NCBI GenBank assembly: GCA_035593725.1
Contig: DAOSZN010000037.1
Span: 1-16,003, forward strand
DNA from: UBA4971 sp029551185
GTDB lineage: Bacteria; Bacillota; SHA-98; UBA4971
DNA: 16,003 bases
Reading direction: 5' to 3'
Shown: positions 1-6,585 of the stretch, in pieces
How the letters are laid out: every line of letters begins with the position of its first letter
Numbering within the stretch: position 1 is the first letter of the stretch
Made by a program: the position numbers and the translations under genes
Notes under the pieces: model-generated
The model's database searches: none
What the model was told of the DNA's origin: nothing
Seen by the model: only the letters and a program-made list of their open reading frames with translations

Positions 1-1
1 A

Positions 2-130
2 TTACTTGACTTAGCTGGTGGTTCCACTTCGCAGAGGCCATTTAGGCCCTATTGCTCAGACCTGAAGGCCTATCAAAATGGATTGGGTGAGATATGCAGG
101 CTGAAGAACATGTTTGATAAGAGAATCTAA
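2..130 (+). CDS. possible C-terminal end of an unidentified protein (partial)
   Basis: An open frame runs from the left edge to a TAA at 128-130 and encodes 42 residues. It includes a hydrophilic stretch reading LKAYQNGLGEICRLKNMFDK near the end. I do not recognise a family. It is kept because it is open from the first base and ends in the gap before the convergent alanine dehydrogenase, where a plus-strand gene would be expected to end. A 42-codon open frame can arise by chance, and an inverted repeat overlaps it (24-30 with 134-140), so non-coding DNA is a real alternative. Confidence 0.25.
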   Translation, partial: LLDLAGGSTSQRPFRPYCSDLKAYQNGLGEICRLKNMFDKRI

Positions 131-206
131 CTGAGAAGTGGCCCCCGGGAACCTATGATCATAATACCATAATTAGGATGGAGAGGGAAGACAGGGTAAC
201 TGCCGT

Positions 207-1331
207 TTACGCCACCCCCACAAGCAATTTATCCGGATCATGATACTCCAGACCGAAAGCATCAGCCACACCTTTGTGAGTGACTTTTCCCAGATAAGTG
301 TTTAAGCCTGACTTCAGACTCTGATCCCTGCGCATTGCTTGTTTGACACCCAAATCCGCAATCTTGACAGCGTATGGGAGGGTTGCATTAGTTAAGGCAA
401 AAGTTGAAGTTCTCGGGAATGCGCTGGGCATATTTGATACCCCGTAATGAAGGATTCCGTCTACAAAATAGATGGGATTCGAATGGGTCGTCGGATGGAT
501 TGTCTCGATACATCCTCCTTGGTCAACTGCTACATCAATAATGACTGCGCCTTTTTTCATCAATTTCAGCATATCCCTGGTAATCAGTTTAGGCGTTTTT
601 GCGCCGGGTATTAATACGGCTCCGATTACAAGATCAGCGCTTGAGAGGGCCTCTTCAATATAGAGCCTGTTTGAATAAAGCACTGTGCAATTCTTTGGAA
701 GGACATGCGCTAAGTACCTCATGCGGCTTGCAGATACTTCAAACACGGTCACCTGAGCGCCAAGACCTGCAGCCTTCATCGCAGCGTCAGTCCCAACCGT
801 TCCGCCGCCCAGAACCACAACACGGGCAGGCTCAACACCCGGTATTGCGCCCATCAGGACGCCGCGCCCCCCATGTACGCTGGACAGGTAGTAAGCGCCG
901 ATATGCGCTGACATAGCGCCTGCCACTTCACTCATGGGAGAAAGACAGGGCAGACTTCCGTCAGGAAGCTGGACAGTCTCGTAGCCGATAGCGATAATGC
1001 CCGATTTCAGCACCGCTTCAGTTAGAACCCTATCAGATGCCAGGTGGAGATAGGTAAAGACCGTCTGGCCGTACCTCATAAGACTATGCTCAGACGGCAG
1101 AGGTTCCTTTATCTTCATGATCAGTTCAGCTTTCGCCCATATTTCACGGGGATCAGATACCATTTCCGCTCCTGCCCGGGCATAGTCCTCATCAGATACC
1201 CCGCTGCCTGTGCCTGCGCCTTGTTCCACGAGGACTTTGTGCCCTCTGTCAGTAAGAGCCGTCACCCCAGCCGGCACTATTGCTACTCTGTACTCATTGT
1301 CTTTGATCTCTCGTGGGACGCCTACTATCAA
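207..1331 (-). CDS. ald: alanine dehydrogenase
   Basis: NAD-dependent L-alanine dehydrogenase: a cytoplasmic enzyme that oxidatively deaminates alanine to pyruvate and ammonium, or runs in reverse. I choose the TTG at 1331-1329 over the ATG at 1346: GGAGG lies 8 nt upstream of the TTG (overlapping that ATG), and the protein then begins MIVGVPREIK like known Ald proteins. With this start (374 aa) the active-site residues fall at K75, H96 and D270, the Bacillus subtilis numbering. The Rossmann glycine motif GGGTVG is at about 175-180, with E198 at the end of the following strand where the NAD ribose is bound. The N-terminal AlaDh/PNT domain and the NAD-binding domain are both complete. It is a single gene, divergent from the serine hydrolase, with its own candidate promoter (1361-1390). 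No terminator is visible downstream. Family assignment is firm; direction in vivo is not visible. Confidence 0.96.
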   Translation of the reverse strand: MIVGVPREIKDNEYRVAIVPAGVTALTDRGHKVLVEQGAGTGSGVSDEDYARAGAEMVSDPREIWAKAELIMKIKEPLPSEHSLMRYGQTVFTYLHLASDRVLTEAVLKSGIIAIGYETVQLPDGSLPCLSPMSEVAGAMSAHIGAYYLSSVHGGRGVLMGAIPGVEPARVVVLGGGTVGTDAAMKAAGLGAQVTVFEVSASRMRYLAHVLPKNCTVLYSNRLYIEEALSSADLVIGAVLIPGAKTPKLITRDMLKLMKKGAVIIDVAVDQGGCIETIHPTTHSNPIYFVDGILHYGVSNMPSAFPRTSTFALTNATLPYAVKIADLGVKQAMRRDQSLKSGLNTYLGKVTHKGVADAFGLEYHDPDKLLVGVA

Positions 1332-1360
1332 TACTATCGCCTCCATGGATTCTTAGGATT

Positions 1361-1390
1361 AGTAAATAGGGCATTGCGTACGCATTTCAA
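1361..1390 (-). promoter_or_regulatory. candidate ald promoter with internal palindrome
   Basis: On the minus strand TTGAAA (1390-1385) and TTTACT (1366-1361) are 18 nt apart and would give a transcript with a leader of about 23 nt before the TTG start. A perfect 10-bp palindrome, TGCGTACGCA (1375-1384), fills the spacer right next to the -35 box. That is a natural place for a repressor to act. The -10 match is only 4 of 6, so the promoter call is moderate. Confidence 0.45.
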
Positions 1391-1414
1391 GTACAACATA
1401 TCACCTGCATAACA

Positions 1415-1443
1415 TTGATTCTGGGTTTTGTCCATACTATAGC
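1415..1443 (+). promoter_or_regulatory. candidate promoter of the serine hydrolase gene
   Basis: TTGATT (1415-1420) and TATAGC (1438-1443) are separated by 17 nt. A transcript would start near 1450 and reach the TTG start at 1497 after a leader of about 47 nt. Each box matches the sigma-A consensus at 4 of 6 positions. It is divergent from the ald promoter, with about 25 bp between the two -35 boxes. Confidence 0.4.
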
Positions 1444-1496
1444 AGGAAAGTCCGGCATGGGCAAGAATTTTAGTCGGTGTATAGGAGGCTTTTTCA

Positions 1497-2783
1497 TTGA
1501 CTATGGAAGTGTCAAAAGAGCGTAGGACATCTCGTTCGCAGTGTGCGTTGCCAAAAGCATCAAGGGTCATCCAAAAATGGTGCGGTACTGATCCGGAAGC
1601 ACATGCGTATCCAGGCGCTGTGGTTCTTGTAGCCAAGCAAGGGGAAATACTCATGCATGAGGCCTTCGGCTTCATGAGACTCAATCCGGATCCTATTCCT
1701 ATGTCGGTAGACTCAGTATTTGATCTGGCATCATTGACGAAGGCAGTTGCAACCACCACGGCAGCACTGGTTCTCATTGACCTGGGGGAAATCGGGCTTG
1801 ACGATCCGCTTGAGTATTTTGCGCCTTGCCTTGCGGATCATCCCCTTGGGAAGGTGCATATTCGGCACCTGCTCACCCAAACCCTTGGGCTTACAGGTTG
1901 GGTACCGCTTTTTAAGAGAGGTGCGAGGCGTGATGATATCCCGTTTTTCATGCGGGGTGTAGAGCTAAGTTGGCCCGCCGGAACCCGTGTTCAGTATTCA
2001 TGTCCCGGGTTCATCCTTTTAGGGTGGGTGATAGAGAAAGTCAGCGGTATGACCTTGGACGATTTTACTCGGGAGCTGATATTTGAACCCCTGGAAATGG
2101 GGGATACGATGTTCTTACCGCTTGACAAGCCTGTACCTGACAGAATCCGAAGAAGACTTGTCCCTACTGAACCCAGGTCTGCTACTTTGCGAGGCAGGGA
2201 GATAATGGAGGCGTTTGCAGCTTTCAAGATGCCTGACTCAATACCGGATGCGCGGCATATTAATGAGTATAGTCGGAGGCATGGCCCGGAGGACTGCAAG
2301 CAGCGTAACGTGGAACGTGAATGGAGCGTACGGCATATCGCAGGGGATATCCCGTGTGGCGTAGTCCATGATGAAAACGCTGCATGGCTCGGCGGGGTAG
2401 CAGGAAATGCCGGGCTGTTTTCTACAGCGGAAGATCTTCTGAAGTTCGGCGAGATGTACCTAAATGAAGGGATTTACAATGGAAAGTCAATCTTGAGCAG
2501 CTCTGCAATTCGTCTTGCGACACAGGATTGGACACGAGGCCTTCCCGGGGACGACCATCGCGGCCTCGGGTGGCAGTTTGCAACCCCCGGCGGTCCTCTA
2601 GGGGATCTTGCGCCTCCGGGCTGCTTCGGACATACAGGATTCACAGGCACAGTCATTTGGATAGACCCTAAGCATGAAATAGTCGCTGTCCTGCTTACTA
2701 ACAGACTGCAATTCACCAGGTCAAATCAACACATTCTCAGAGTCAGGAGGCTTTTCATCAACACAGTTTTCGCGGAAATCTAA
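1497..2783 (+). CDS. beta-lactamase-fold serine hydrolase (class C / AmiE-YbbE-like)
   Basis: Serine hydrolase of the class C beta-lactamase / penicillin-binding fold (Pfam Beta-lactamase family), 428 aa. The three hallmark motifs are present: S79-L-T-K82 (nucleophile and general base), Y167-S-C169 (Tyr motif, with Cys where Asn is usual), and H379-T-G381 (the KTG-equivalent). A segment of the type GVVHDENAAWLGGVAGNAGLF, followed by a conserved STAEDLLKF stretch, is typical of the YbbE/AmiE and EstB-like branch. In Bacillus, AmiE removes peptides from muramic acid, but no NagZ or MurQ neighbour supports that role here. The TTG at 1497 is chosen because AGGAGG ends 8 nt before it; the ATG at 1503 would be 14 nt away. 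No signal peptide or membrane segment is seen, so a cytoplasmic enzyme (esterase or peptidoglycan-fragment amidase) is likely. The substrate is unknown. The next gene follows after 133 nt. Confidence 0.85.
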   Translation: MTMEVSKERRTSRSQCALPKASRVIQKWCGTDPEAHAYPGAVVLVAKQGEILMHEAFGFMRLNPDPIPMSVDSVFDLASLTKAVATTTAALVLIDLGEIGLDDPLEYFAPCLADHPLGKVHIRHLLTQTLGLTGWVPLFKRGARRDDIPFFMRGVELSWPAGTRVQYSCPGFILLGWVIEKVSGMTLDDFTRELIFEPLEMGDTMFLPLDKPVPDRIRRRLVPTEPRSATLRGREIMEAFAAFKMPDSIPDARHINEYSRRHGPEDCKQRNVEREWSVRHIAGDIPCGVVHDENAAWLGGVAGNAGLFSTAEDLLKFGEMYLNEGIYNGKSILSSSAIRLATQDWTRGLPGDDHRGLGWQFATPGGPLGDLAPPGCFGHTGFTGTVIWIDPKHEIVAVLLTNRLQFTRSNQHILRVRRLFINTVFAEI

Positions 2784-2839
2784 GATATTTTCATGGAACC
2801 GCCAAGAAGAAGGTGATTCGGTAGGGTCATGGCGAAAAC

Positions 2840-2845
2840 TATACT
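2840..2845 (+). promoter_or_regulatory. possible -10 box for the tyrosine phenol-lyase gene
   Basis: TATACT lies about 70 nt before the GTG start at 2917. At 17 nt upstream there is only TTCGGT, a poor -35, so the promoter may depend on an activator. The octamers GTAGGGTC (2821-2828) and GTAGGGAC (2848-2855) flank the box on both sides, 27 nt apart, and could be factor sites. This is weak evidence. Confidence 0.25.
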
Positions 2846-2916
2846 ATGTAGGGACCTGTCTTCCAGAGTTCATCAAGGGAATCAATTATTTGGATTCATC
2901 AAGGAGGGACGCGCAA

Positions 2917-4302
2917 GTGGAGTCAAAGTATATACCGGAACCCTACAAGATCAAAATGGTTGAGCCTATAACTCTCTTGCCCAAGGAGGAAAGGGCTGAG
3001 AGGATCAAGGAAGCCGGTTATAACACATTCCTACTGAGGTCCAGAGATGTATTCATTGACCTTCTGACTGACAGCGGGACTAACGCTATGAGCCATTACC
3101 AATGGGCTGGGTTGATGATGGGTGATGAGGCCTATGCAGGGAGCGAGAACTGGATTCACCTTGAAGAGACAGTAAGGGAGTTGTTCGGGTTTAAGTACGT
3201 GGTCCCCACCCACCAGGGTAGAGGGGCCGAAAACTTGATATCGCAAATATTGGTTAAACCCGGGATGTATATTCCGGGGAATATGTATTTTACCACCACC
3301 AGAACTCACATGGAGCTGCAAGGTGGAACTTTTGTGGATGTAATCAGAGATGAAGCCCACGAACCCGAACGGGATGACATTCCTTTTAAGGGCGATGTAG
3401 ACCTTGAGAAATATGAAGCACTCATCAAAAGAGTCGGCCCGGAGAATATTCCTTACATATGCGTTGCAGTGACAGTAAACATGGCAGGCGGACAACCTAC
3501 AAGCATGGGAAACCTAAAGGCTGTATATGAGATGTCCCGGAAATACGGGATTCGGGTTATATTTGATGCGACGCGTTGTGTTGAGAACGCCTACTTCATA
3601 AAGACTCGCGAACCCGGGTACGAAAACAAGACTATTGCGGAAATCGTGCGAGAGATGTTCTCTTATTCAGACGGCTGTACCATGAGCGGCAAGAAGGATG
3701 GAATTGTCAACATGGGTGGCTTCCTTGCCGTAAATGAAGAGGATCTTTACCGAAAGGCCACAGGTCTCGTTGTGGTATATGAAGGAATGCCCAGCTACGG
3801 CGGTATGACCGGTCGTGACATGGAAGCCTTTGCCAGAGGGCTGAAAGAAGCCATGAACTACGACTACATAAGGCACCGGGTAGAGCAGGTTGCATACCTT
3901 GGAAACAAGATGAGCCAAAGGGGTATTCCAATTGTGAAACCTGTAGGCGGTCATGCGGTATTTGTTGACGCCAGAAGGTTTCTTCCCCATCTCTCCCAGG
4001 ATGAATTTCCTGCTCAGGCTTTGGCAGCCGCAATATATGAACATTCCGGCGTGAGGACCATGGAAAGAGGTATCATCTCCGCAGGGAGGGATAAGGAAGG
4101 CAAGGATTATCATCCAAAACTTGAATTGGTCCGCCTTACCATCCCACGAAGGGTTTATACAAATGCCCACTTGGATTACGTGGCAGATTCAGTAGAAGAC
4201 CTGTTGGCTCTGGGTAGCCGCATTAAAGGCCTGAAATGGGTCTATGAACCACCGGTATTGCGATTCTTTACCGGACGATTTGAGCCTATCCAGTTCGGAT
4301 GA
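2917..4302 (+). CDS. tpl: tyrosine phenol-lyase
   Basis: PLP-dependent tyrosine phenol-lyase (beta-eliminating lyase family): L-tyrosine + water to phenol, pyruvate and ammonia; reversible. The GTG at 2917 is preferred over the upstream in-frame TTG at 2890 because AAGGAGG ends 9 nt before it. The 461-aa product aligns nearly end to end with the 456-aa Citrobacter freundii enzyme as I recall it. The PLP lysine is K260 in SGKKD (K257 there). Specificity residues are those of a tyrosine enzyme, not of tryptophanase: M382 and R384 in the MERGIISAGR motif (M379/R381), the Thr of FTTTR (T124) where tryptophanase has Asp, and F450 in LRFFTGRF (F448), where tryptophanase has His. No tyrosine permease or TyrR-like regulator lies nearby. 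A strong terminator follows at 4329, so it appears monocistronic. Family members also beta-eliminate serine, cysteine and S-alkyl cysteines in vitro. Confidence 0.95.
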   Translation: MESKYIPEPYKIKMVEPITLLPKEERAERIKEAGYNTFLLRSRDVFIDLLTDSGTNAMSHYQWAGLMMGDEAYAGSENWIHLEETVRELFGFKYVVPTHQGRGAENLISQILVKPGMYIPGNMYFTTTRTHMELQGGTFVDVIRDEAHEPERDDIPFKGDVDLEKYEALIKRVGPENIPYICVAVTVNMAGGQPTSMGNLKAVYEMSRKYGIRVIFDATRCVENAYFIKTREPGYENKTIAEIVREMFSYSDGCTMSGKKDGIVNMGGFLAVNEEDLYRKATGLVVVYEGMPSYGGMTGRDMEAFARGLKEAMNYDYIRHRVEQVAYLGNKMSQRGIPIVKPVGGHAVFVDARRFLPHLSQDEFPAQALAAAIYEHSGVRTMERGIISAGRDKEGKDYHPKLELVRLTIPRRVYTNAHLDYVADSVEDLLALGSRIKGLKWVYEPPVLRFFTGRFEPIQFG

Positions 4303-4328
4303 CATTGCTATAGCGTCTTGAGAGCATT

Positions 4329-4383
4329 GTTCGGTTTTCCGCTGCTAAACCCGGGTAGGCAGTTGAAAACCGAACGTTTTTTT
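4329..4383 (+). terminator. intrinsic terminator after tyrosine phenol-lyase
   Basis: A perfect 11-bp stem, GTTCGGTTTTC (4329-4339) with GAAAACCGAAC (4365-4375), is extended inward by CTGC/GCAG (4342-4345 with 4359-4362). It is followed by a G and seven T residues (4377-4383). This is a textbook Rho-independent terminator 26 nt after the tpl stop codon. Confidence 0.9.
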
Positions 4384-4425
4384 GTACGAAACGACCCAGG
4401 CCCGGATCATTTAACGATATTTAGA

Positions 4426-4454
4426 TTGACTACATCCCTTGGAGATAGTATTAT
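4426..4454 (+). promoter_or_regulatory. candidate sigma-A promoter of cysE-cysK
   Basis: TTGACT (4426-4431) and TATTAT (4449-4454) are separated by exactly 17 nt, each a 5 of 6 match to consensus. Transcription would begin around 4461, just after the tpl terminator. It leaves a leader of about 60 nt before the GTG at 4520, too short for a T-box or S-box. It also rules out the in-frame ATG at 4439, which lies inside the promoter, as the cysE start. Confidence 0.7.
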
Positions 4455-4519
4455 TCATAGTAATCCCAAGTATTTTGGTATGGATTATGATGATATCATG
4501 TCAGGGAGGGAGATACCAG

Positions 4520-5158
4520 GTGTTAAGGCGACTTAGAGAAGATATCGAAACAGTCTTCCGGAGAGATCCTGCTGCAAAAAGTGTCATAGAGGTTATCCTC
4601 TGTTATCCTGGTCTCCACGCGCTATGGATTCATAGGCTGTCTCACTGGTTTTATCAAAACAGACTCTACTTTATAGCGCGTCTCCTGTCACACATTGGAA
4701 GGTTCCTTACAGGTATTGAGATACACCCCGGGGCTACATTAGGCAGGAGGGTATTTATAGATCACGGTATGGGGACAGTCATTGGTGAGACTGCGGAAGT
4801 CGGGGACGATGTCCTCATTTATCAGGGGGTTACACTGGGTGGTACAGGCAAGGAGAAAGGGAAGAGGCATCCTACTGTCGGTAACGGTGTTGTCATAGCT
4901 GCCGGCGCCAAAGTGCTTGGCGCTATTAATGTAGGTGATAACTCCAGGATAGGCGCAGGCGCTGTAGTAGTAAAACCTGTCCCGGAAAATTGCACGGTAG
5001 TAGGTGTTCCCGGTCGGGTCGTTGTGCGGCAAGGCGTGCGCGTTAATCCCCTTGATCACGGCAACCTTCCTGATCCTATAGTAGAGATCCTCTCAAAAAT
5101 GATGGATCGCATTGAAGAGCTGGAAAAACAGGTGGCCCGTGACGAACTGGCAGTGTAG
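4520..5158 (+). CDS. cysE: serine O-acetyltransferase
   Basis: Serine acetyltransferase transfers acetyl from acetyl-CoA to L-serine, giving O-acetylserine for CysK. The GTG at 4520 is chosen: GGGAGG lies about 10 nt upstream, the product begins VLRRLREDIE like short Bacillus-type CysE proteins, and the longer ATG start at 4439 sits in the promoter. The 212-aa protein has a short helical N-terminal domain ending near residue 65. A left-handed beta-helix of hexapeptide repeats then runs from about 66 to 175. The D81-H82 pair in IDHGMG matches the catalytic Asp-His pair of the family. GGTGKEKGKRHP is the acetyl-CoA binding loop, and VVGVPGRVV closes the helix. A charged C-terminal tail ends in a short predicted coiled coil. 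cysK follows after 37 nt, so the two form an operon that turns serine into cysteine. Feedback inhibition by cysteine is a family property not testable here. Confidence 0.95.
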   Translation: MLRRLREDIETVFRRDPAAKSVIEVILCYPGLHALWIHRLSHWFYQNRLYFIARLLSHIGRFLTGIEIHPGATLGRRVFIDHGMGTVIGETAEVGDDVLIYQGVTLGGTGKEKGKRHPTVGNGVVIAAGAKVLGAINVGDNSRIGAGAVVVKPVPENCTVVGVPGRVVVRQGVRVNPLDHGNLPDPIVEILSKMMDRIEELEKQVARDELAV

Positions 5159-5195
5159 CCATGGGATGATCGATACAGTTATTGGAGGAGTCAGA

Positions 5196-6143
5196 GTGCA
5201 GTCAGATGGAATTATGCACATGGGTAAAGTTGCAGATGATGTAACAGGCCTCGTGGGGAATACTCCTTTAGTTCGGTTGAACAAAGTGACCATTGGCGCA
5301 GTCGGTTGTGTCTTGGCCAAGTTTGAGTCCTTCAATCCATGCGGAAGTGCGAAGGATCGGATTGGCTTGGCCATGATTAATGATGCGGAGAAGTCAGGTG
5401 CGCTGAAACCAGGGGGTGTCATCATCGAGCCTACCAGCGGCAACACCGGTATCGGGCTGGCATTTGTGTCTGCTGTAAGAGGATATAGATTGATTCTTAC
5501 GATGCCTGAGACCATGTCCCCGGAGAGAAGGCGCATTCTTACGGCTTTCGGGGCTGAAGTGGTGTTGACCCCTGGCGATGAAGGGATGGCAGGTGCAGTC
5601 CGACAAGCTGAGAAACTGGCTGAATCCATTCCGGGATCATTCATACCCCAGCAATTTGAGAACCCGGCAAACCCCGCCATCCACGAGAGTACGACTGCAA
5701 AGGAGATCTGGCAGGATACAGAAGGTCAGGTGGATATCGTTGTAGCAGGAGTAGGCAGCGGCGGTACGATTACCGGCATATCAAAGGCTATTAAGCCCCT
5801 GAAGCCGAAGTTTAAAGCTATTGCCGTTGAGCCGGACGAGTCTCCTGTACTGTCAGGTGGACAGCAGGGGCCTCACGGAATTCAAGGAATAGGCGCGGGA
5901 TTTGTTCCTGAAGTCATGAGACCGGATCTCATTGATGAAATAGTCCGCGTCCCAAGCGCTGAGGCAATAGAGATGGCCAGGCGCCTTGCCCGCGAAGAAG
6001 GGATACTGGCTGGGATTTCTTCAGGGGCGGCAGCTTGGGCTGCGGTAAAGATAGCGTCCAGGGAGGAAAACCGCAACAAGGTAATTGTCGCCGTTCTCCC
6101 CGACACAGGTGAAAGATACATCTCCACGGGCTTGTTTGATTGA
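5196..6143 (+). CDS. cysK: cysteine synthase (O-acetylserine sulfhydrylase)
   Basis: PLP-dependent O-acetylserine (thiol)-lyase: O-acetylserine + sulfide to L-cysteine + acetate, the second step after CysE. GTG at 5196 is chosen because GGAGG lies 7 nt upstream; the frame is open further back but only inside cysE. The 315-aa product begins about 14 residues before the usual VGNTPLVRLN motif. PLP binds K53 in NPCGSAKDR, where most family members have NPGGSxKDR, so a Cys replaces Gly close to the cofactor lysine. PTSGNTG (substrate loop) and GVGSGGTITG (PLP phosphate loop) are intact, as is GISSGAA near the C-terminus. There is no regulatory CBS domain, so a cystathionine beta-synthase is unlikely. 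It is the last gene of the cysE operon; no clear terminator follows. Confidence 0.95.
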   Translation: MQSDGIMHMGKVADDVTGLVGNTPLVRLNKVTIGAVGCVLAKFESFNPCGSAKDRIGLAMINDAEKSGALKPGGVIIEPTSGNTGIGLAFVSAVRGYRLILTMPETMSPERRRILTAFGAEVVLTPGDEGMAGAVRQAEKLAESIPGSFIPQQFENPANPAIHESTTAKEIWQDTEGQVDIVVAGVGSGGTITGISKAIKPLKPKFKAIAVEPDESPVLSGGQQGPHGIQGIGAGFVPEVMRPDLIDEIVRVPSAEAIEMARRLAREEGILAGISSGAAAWAAVKIASREENRNKVIVAVLPDTGERYISTGLFD

Positions 6144-6154
6144 GGGTGTGCCGG

Positions 6155-6253
6155 ATGATGATCGGCATAAGCTGTCGATGGCGCCATGAATCCTGTGACT
6201 GCGGATCCGGGCGAAAGGCTCTCGGAGAAAACACAACCTACAGGAGGACGTGA
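6155..6253 (+). CDS. possible short ORF of 32 residues, Cys-containing
   Basis: An ATG at 6155 (or 6158), preceded by a GAGGGTG ribosome-binding-like site, opens a 32-codon frame ending in TGA at 6251. The product begins MMIGISCRWRHESCDCG, with three Cys. It lies 11 nt after the cysK stop codon. I recognise no family and the codon use cannot be judged at this length. It may be chance, or part of a cysteine-related leader (see the next short ORF). Confidence 0.15.
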   Translation: MMIGISCRWRHESCDCGSGRKALGENTTYRRT

Positions 6254-6269
6254 CCAGGGGTATAAACGC

Positions 6270-6356
6270 ATGAATGCCGACTGCTGCTGTCACATGTATG
6301 TAACTCTGTGCGCCCGGCGCTTACTTTGTGAGATTGGAAAATATTCGTTGAAATAA
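6270..6356 (+). CDS. possible short Cys-rich leader peptide
   Basis: An ATG at 6270, preceded by AGGGG at 9 nt, opens a 28-residue frame ending in TAA (6354-6356). The product begins MNADCCCH, from codons TGC TGC TGT, and contains five Cys in all. Runs of codons for one amino acid are typical of attenuator leader peptides, and it sits between the cysEK operon and a transporter operon. I see no convincing terminator/antiterminator pair after it: only GCGC-CCG-GCGC at 6310-6320, inside the ORF. It is therefore only a candidate. Confidence 0.22.
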   Translation: MNADCCCHMYVTLCARRLLCEIGKYSLK

Positions 6357-6376
6357 AGCAGGACTTTACATAGAAC
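6348..6376 (+). promoter_or_regulatory. candidate promoter of the ABC importer operon
   Basis: TTGAAA (6348-6353) and TAGAAC (6371-6376) are 17 nt apart; the matches are 5 of 6 and 4 of 6. It would give a long leader of about 200 nt before the first permease. The leader is purine-rich and carries a small hairpin, AGGG-aaaga-CCCT (6549-6561), just upstream of the ribosome binding site. No purine riboswitch core was recognised in it. Confidence 0.35.
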
Positions 6377-6390
6377 GCATCGAATACTAA

Positions 6391-6456
6391 ATGGCAATTA
6401 CGAAAAAATCAGAGCGAGCATTAAAGCTAACAGCGAAGAAGAACAGGAAAAAATAG
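6391..6456 (+). CDS. possible Lys-rich 21-residue ORF in the importer leader
   Basis: ATG at 6391 opens a frame ending in TAG (6454-6456). The product begins MAITKKSERALK and is about 40% Lys or Arg. No ribosome binding site precedes it. The DNA around it is unusually A-rich, so the basic composition may simply reflect base content. Listed only because the gap is 442 bp and holds no other gene. Confidence 0.12.
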   Translation: MAITKKSERALKLTAKKNRKK

Positions 6457-6585
6457 TTTGTCCACGAGACGGATAGAAGAAAGCAGATAAGAGAAAGGAC
6501 AGGAACATAACCGGTTACAGAGGCTATAGAGCAAGATCTGTTACTTTAAGGGAAAGACCCTGGAATAGGTGGAGGAGTTGCTCTA

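Noticed and set aside
1334..1777. 147-codon open frame on the minus strand overlapping the start of ald
   Set aside because: It is antisense to the serine hydrolase N-terminus, crosses both candidate promoters, and resembles no family.
4384..4519. T-box or S-box riboswitch before cysE
   Set aside because: The leader after the likely start site is only about 60 nt and I see no T-box sequence or SAM core.
4318..4536. 72-codon open frame between tpl and cysE
   Set aside because: It runs through the terminator and the cysE promoter and has no ribosome binding site.
6357..6585. Purine riboswitch before the nucleoside-type importer
   Set aside because: The conserved purine aptamer core and its paired loops were not found; the region is purine-rich and poorly structured.
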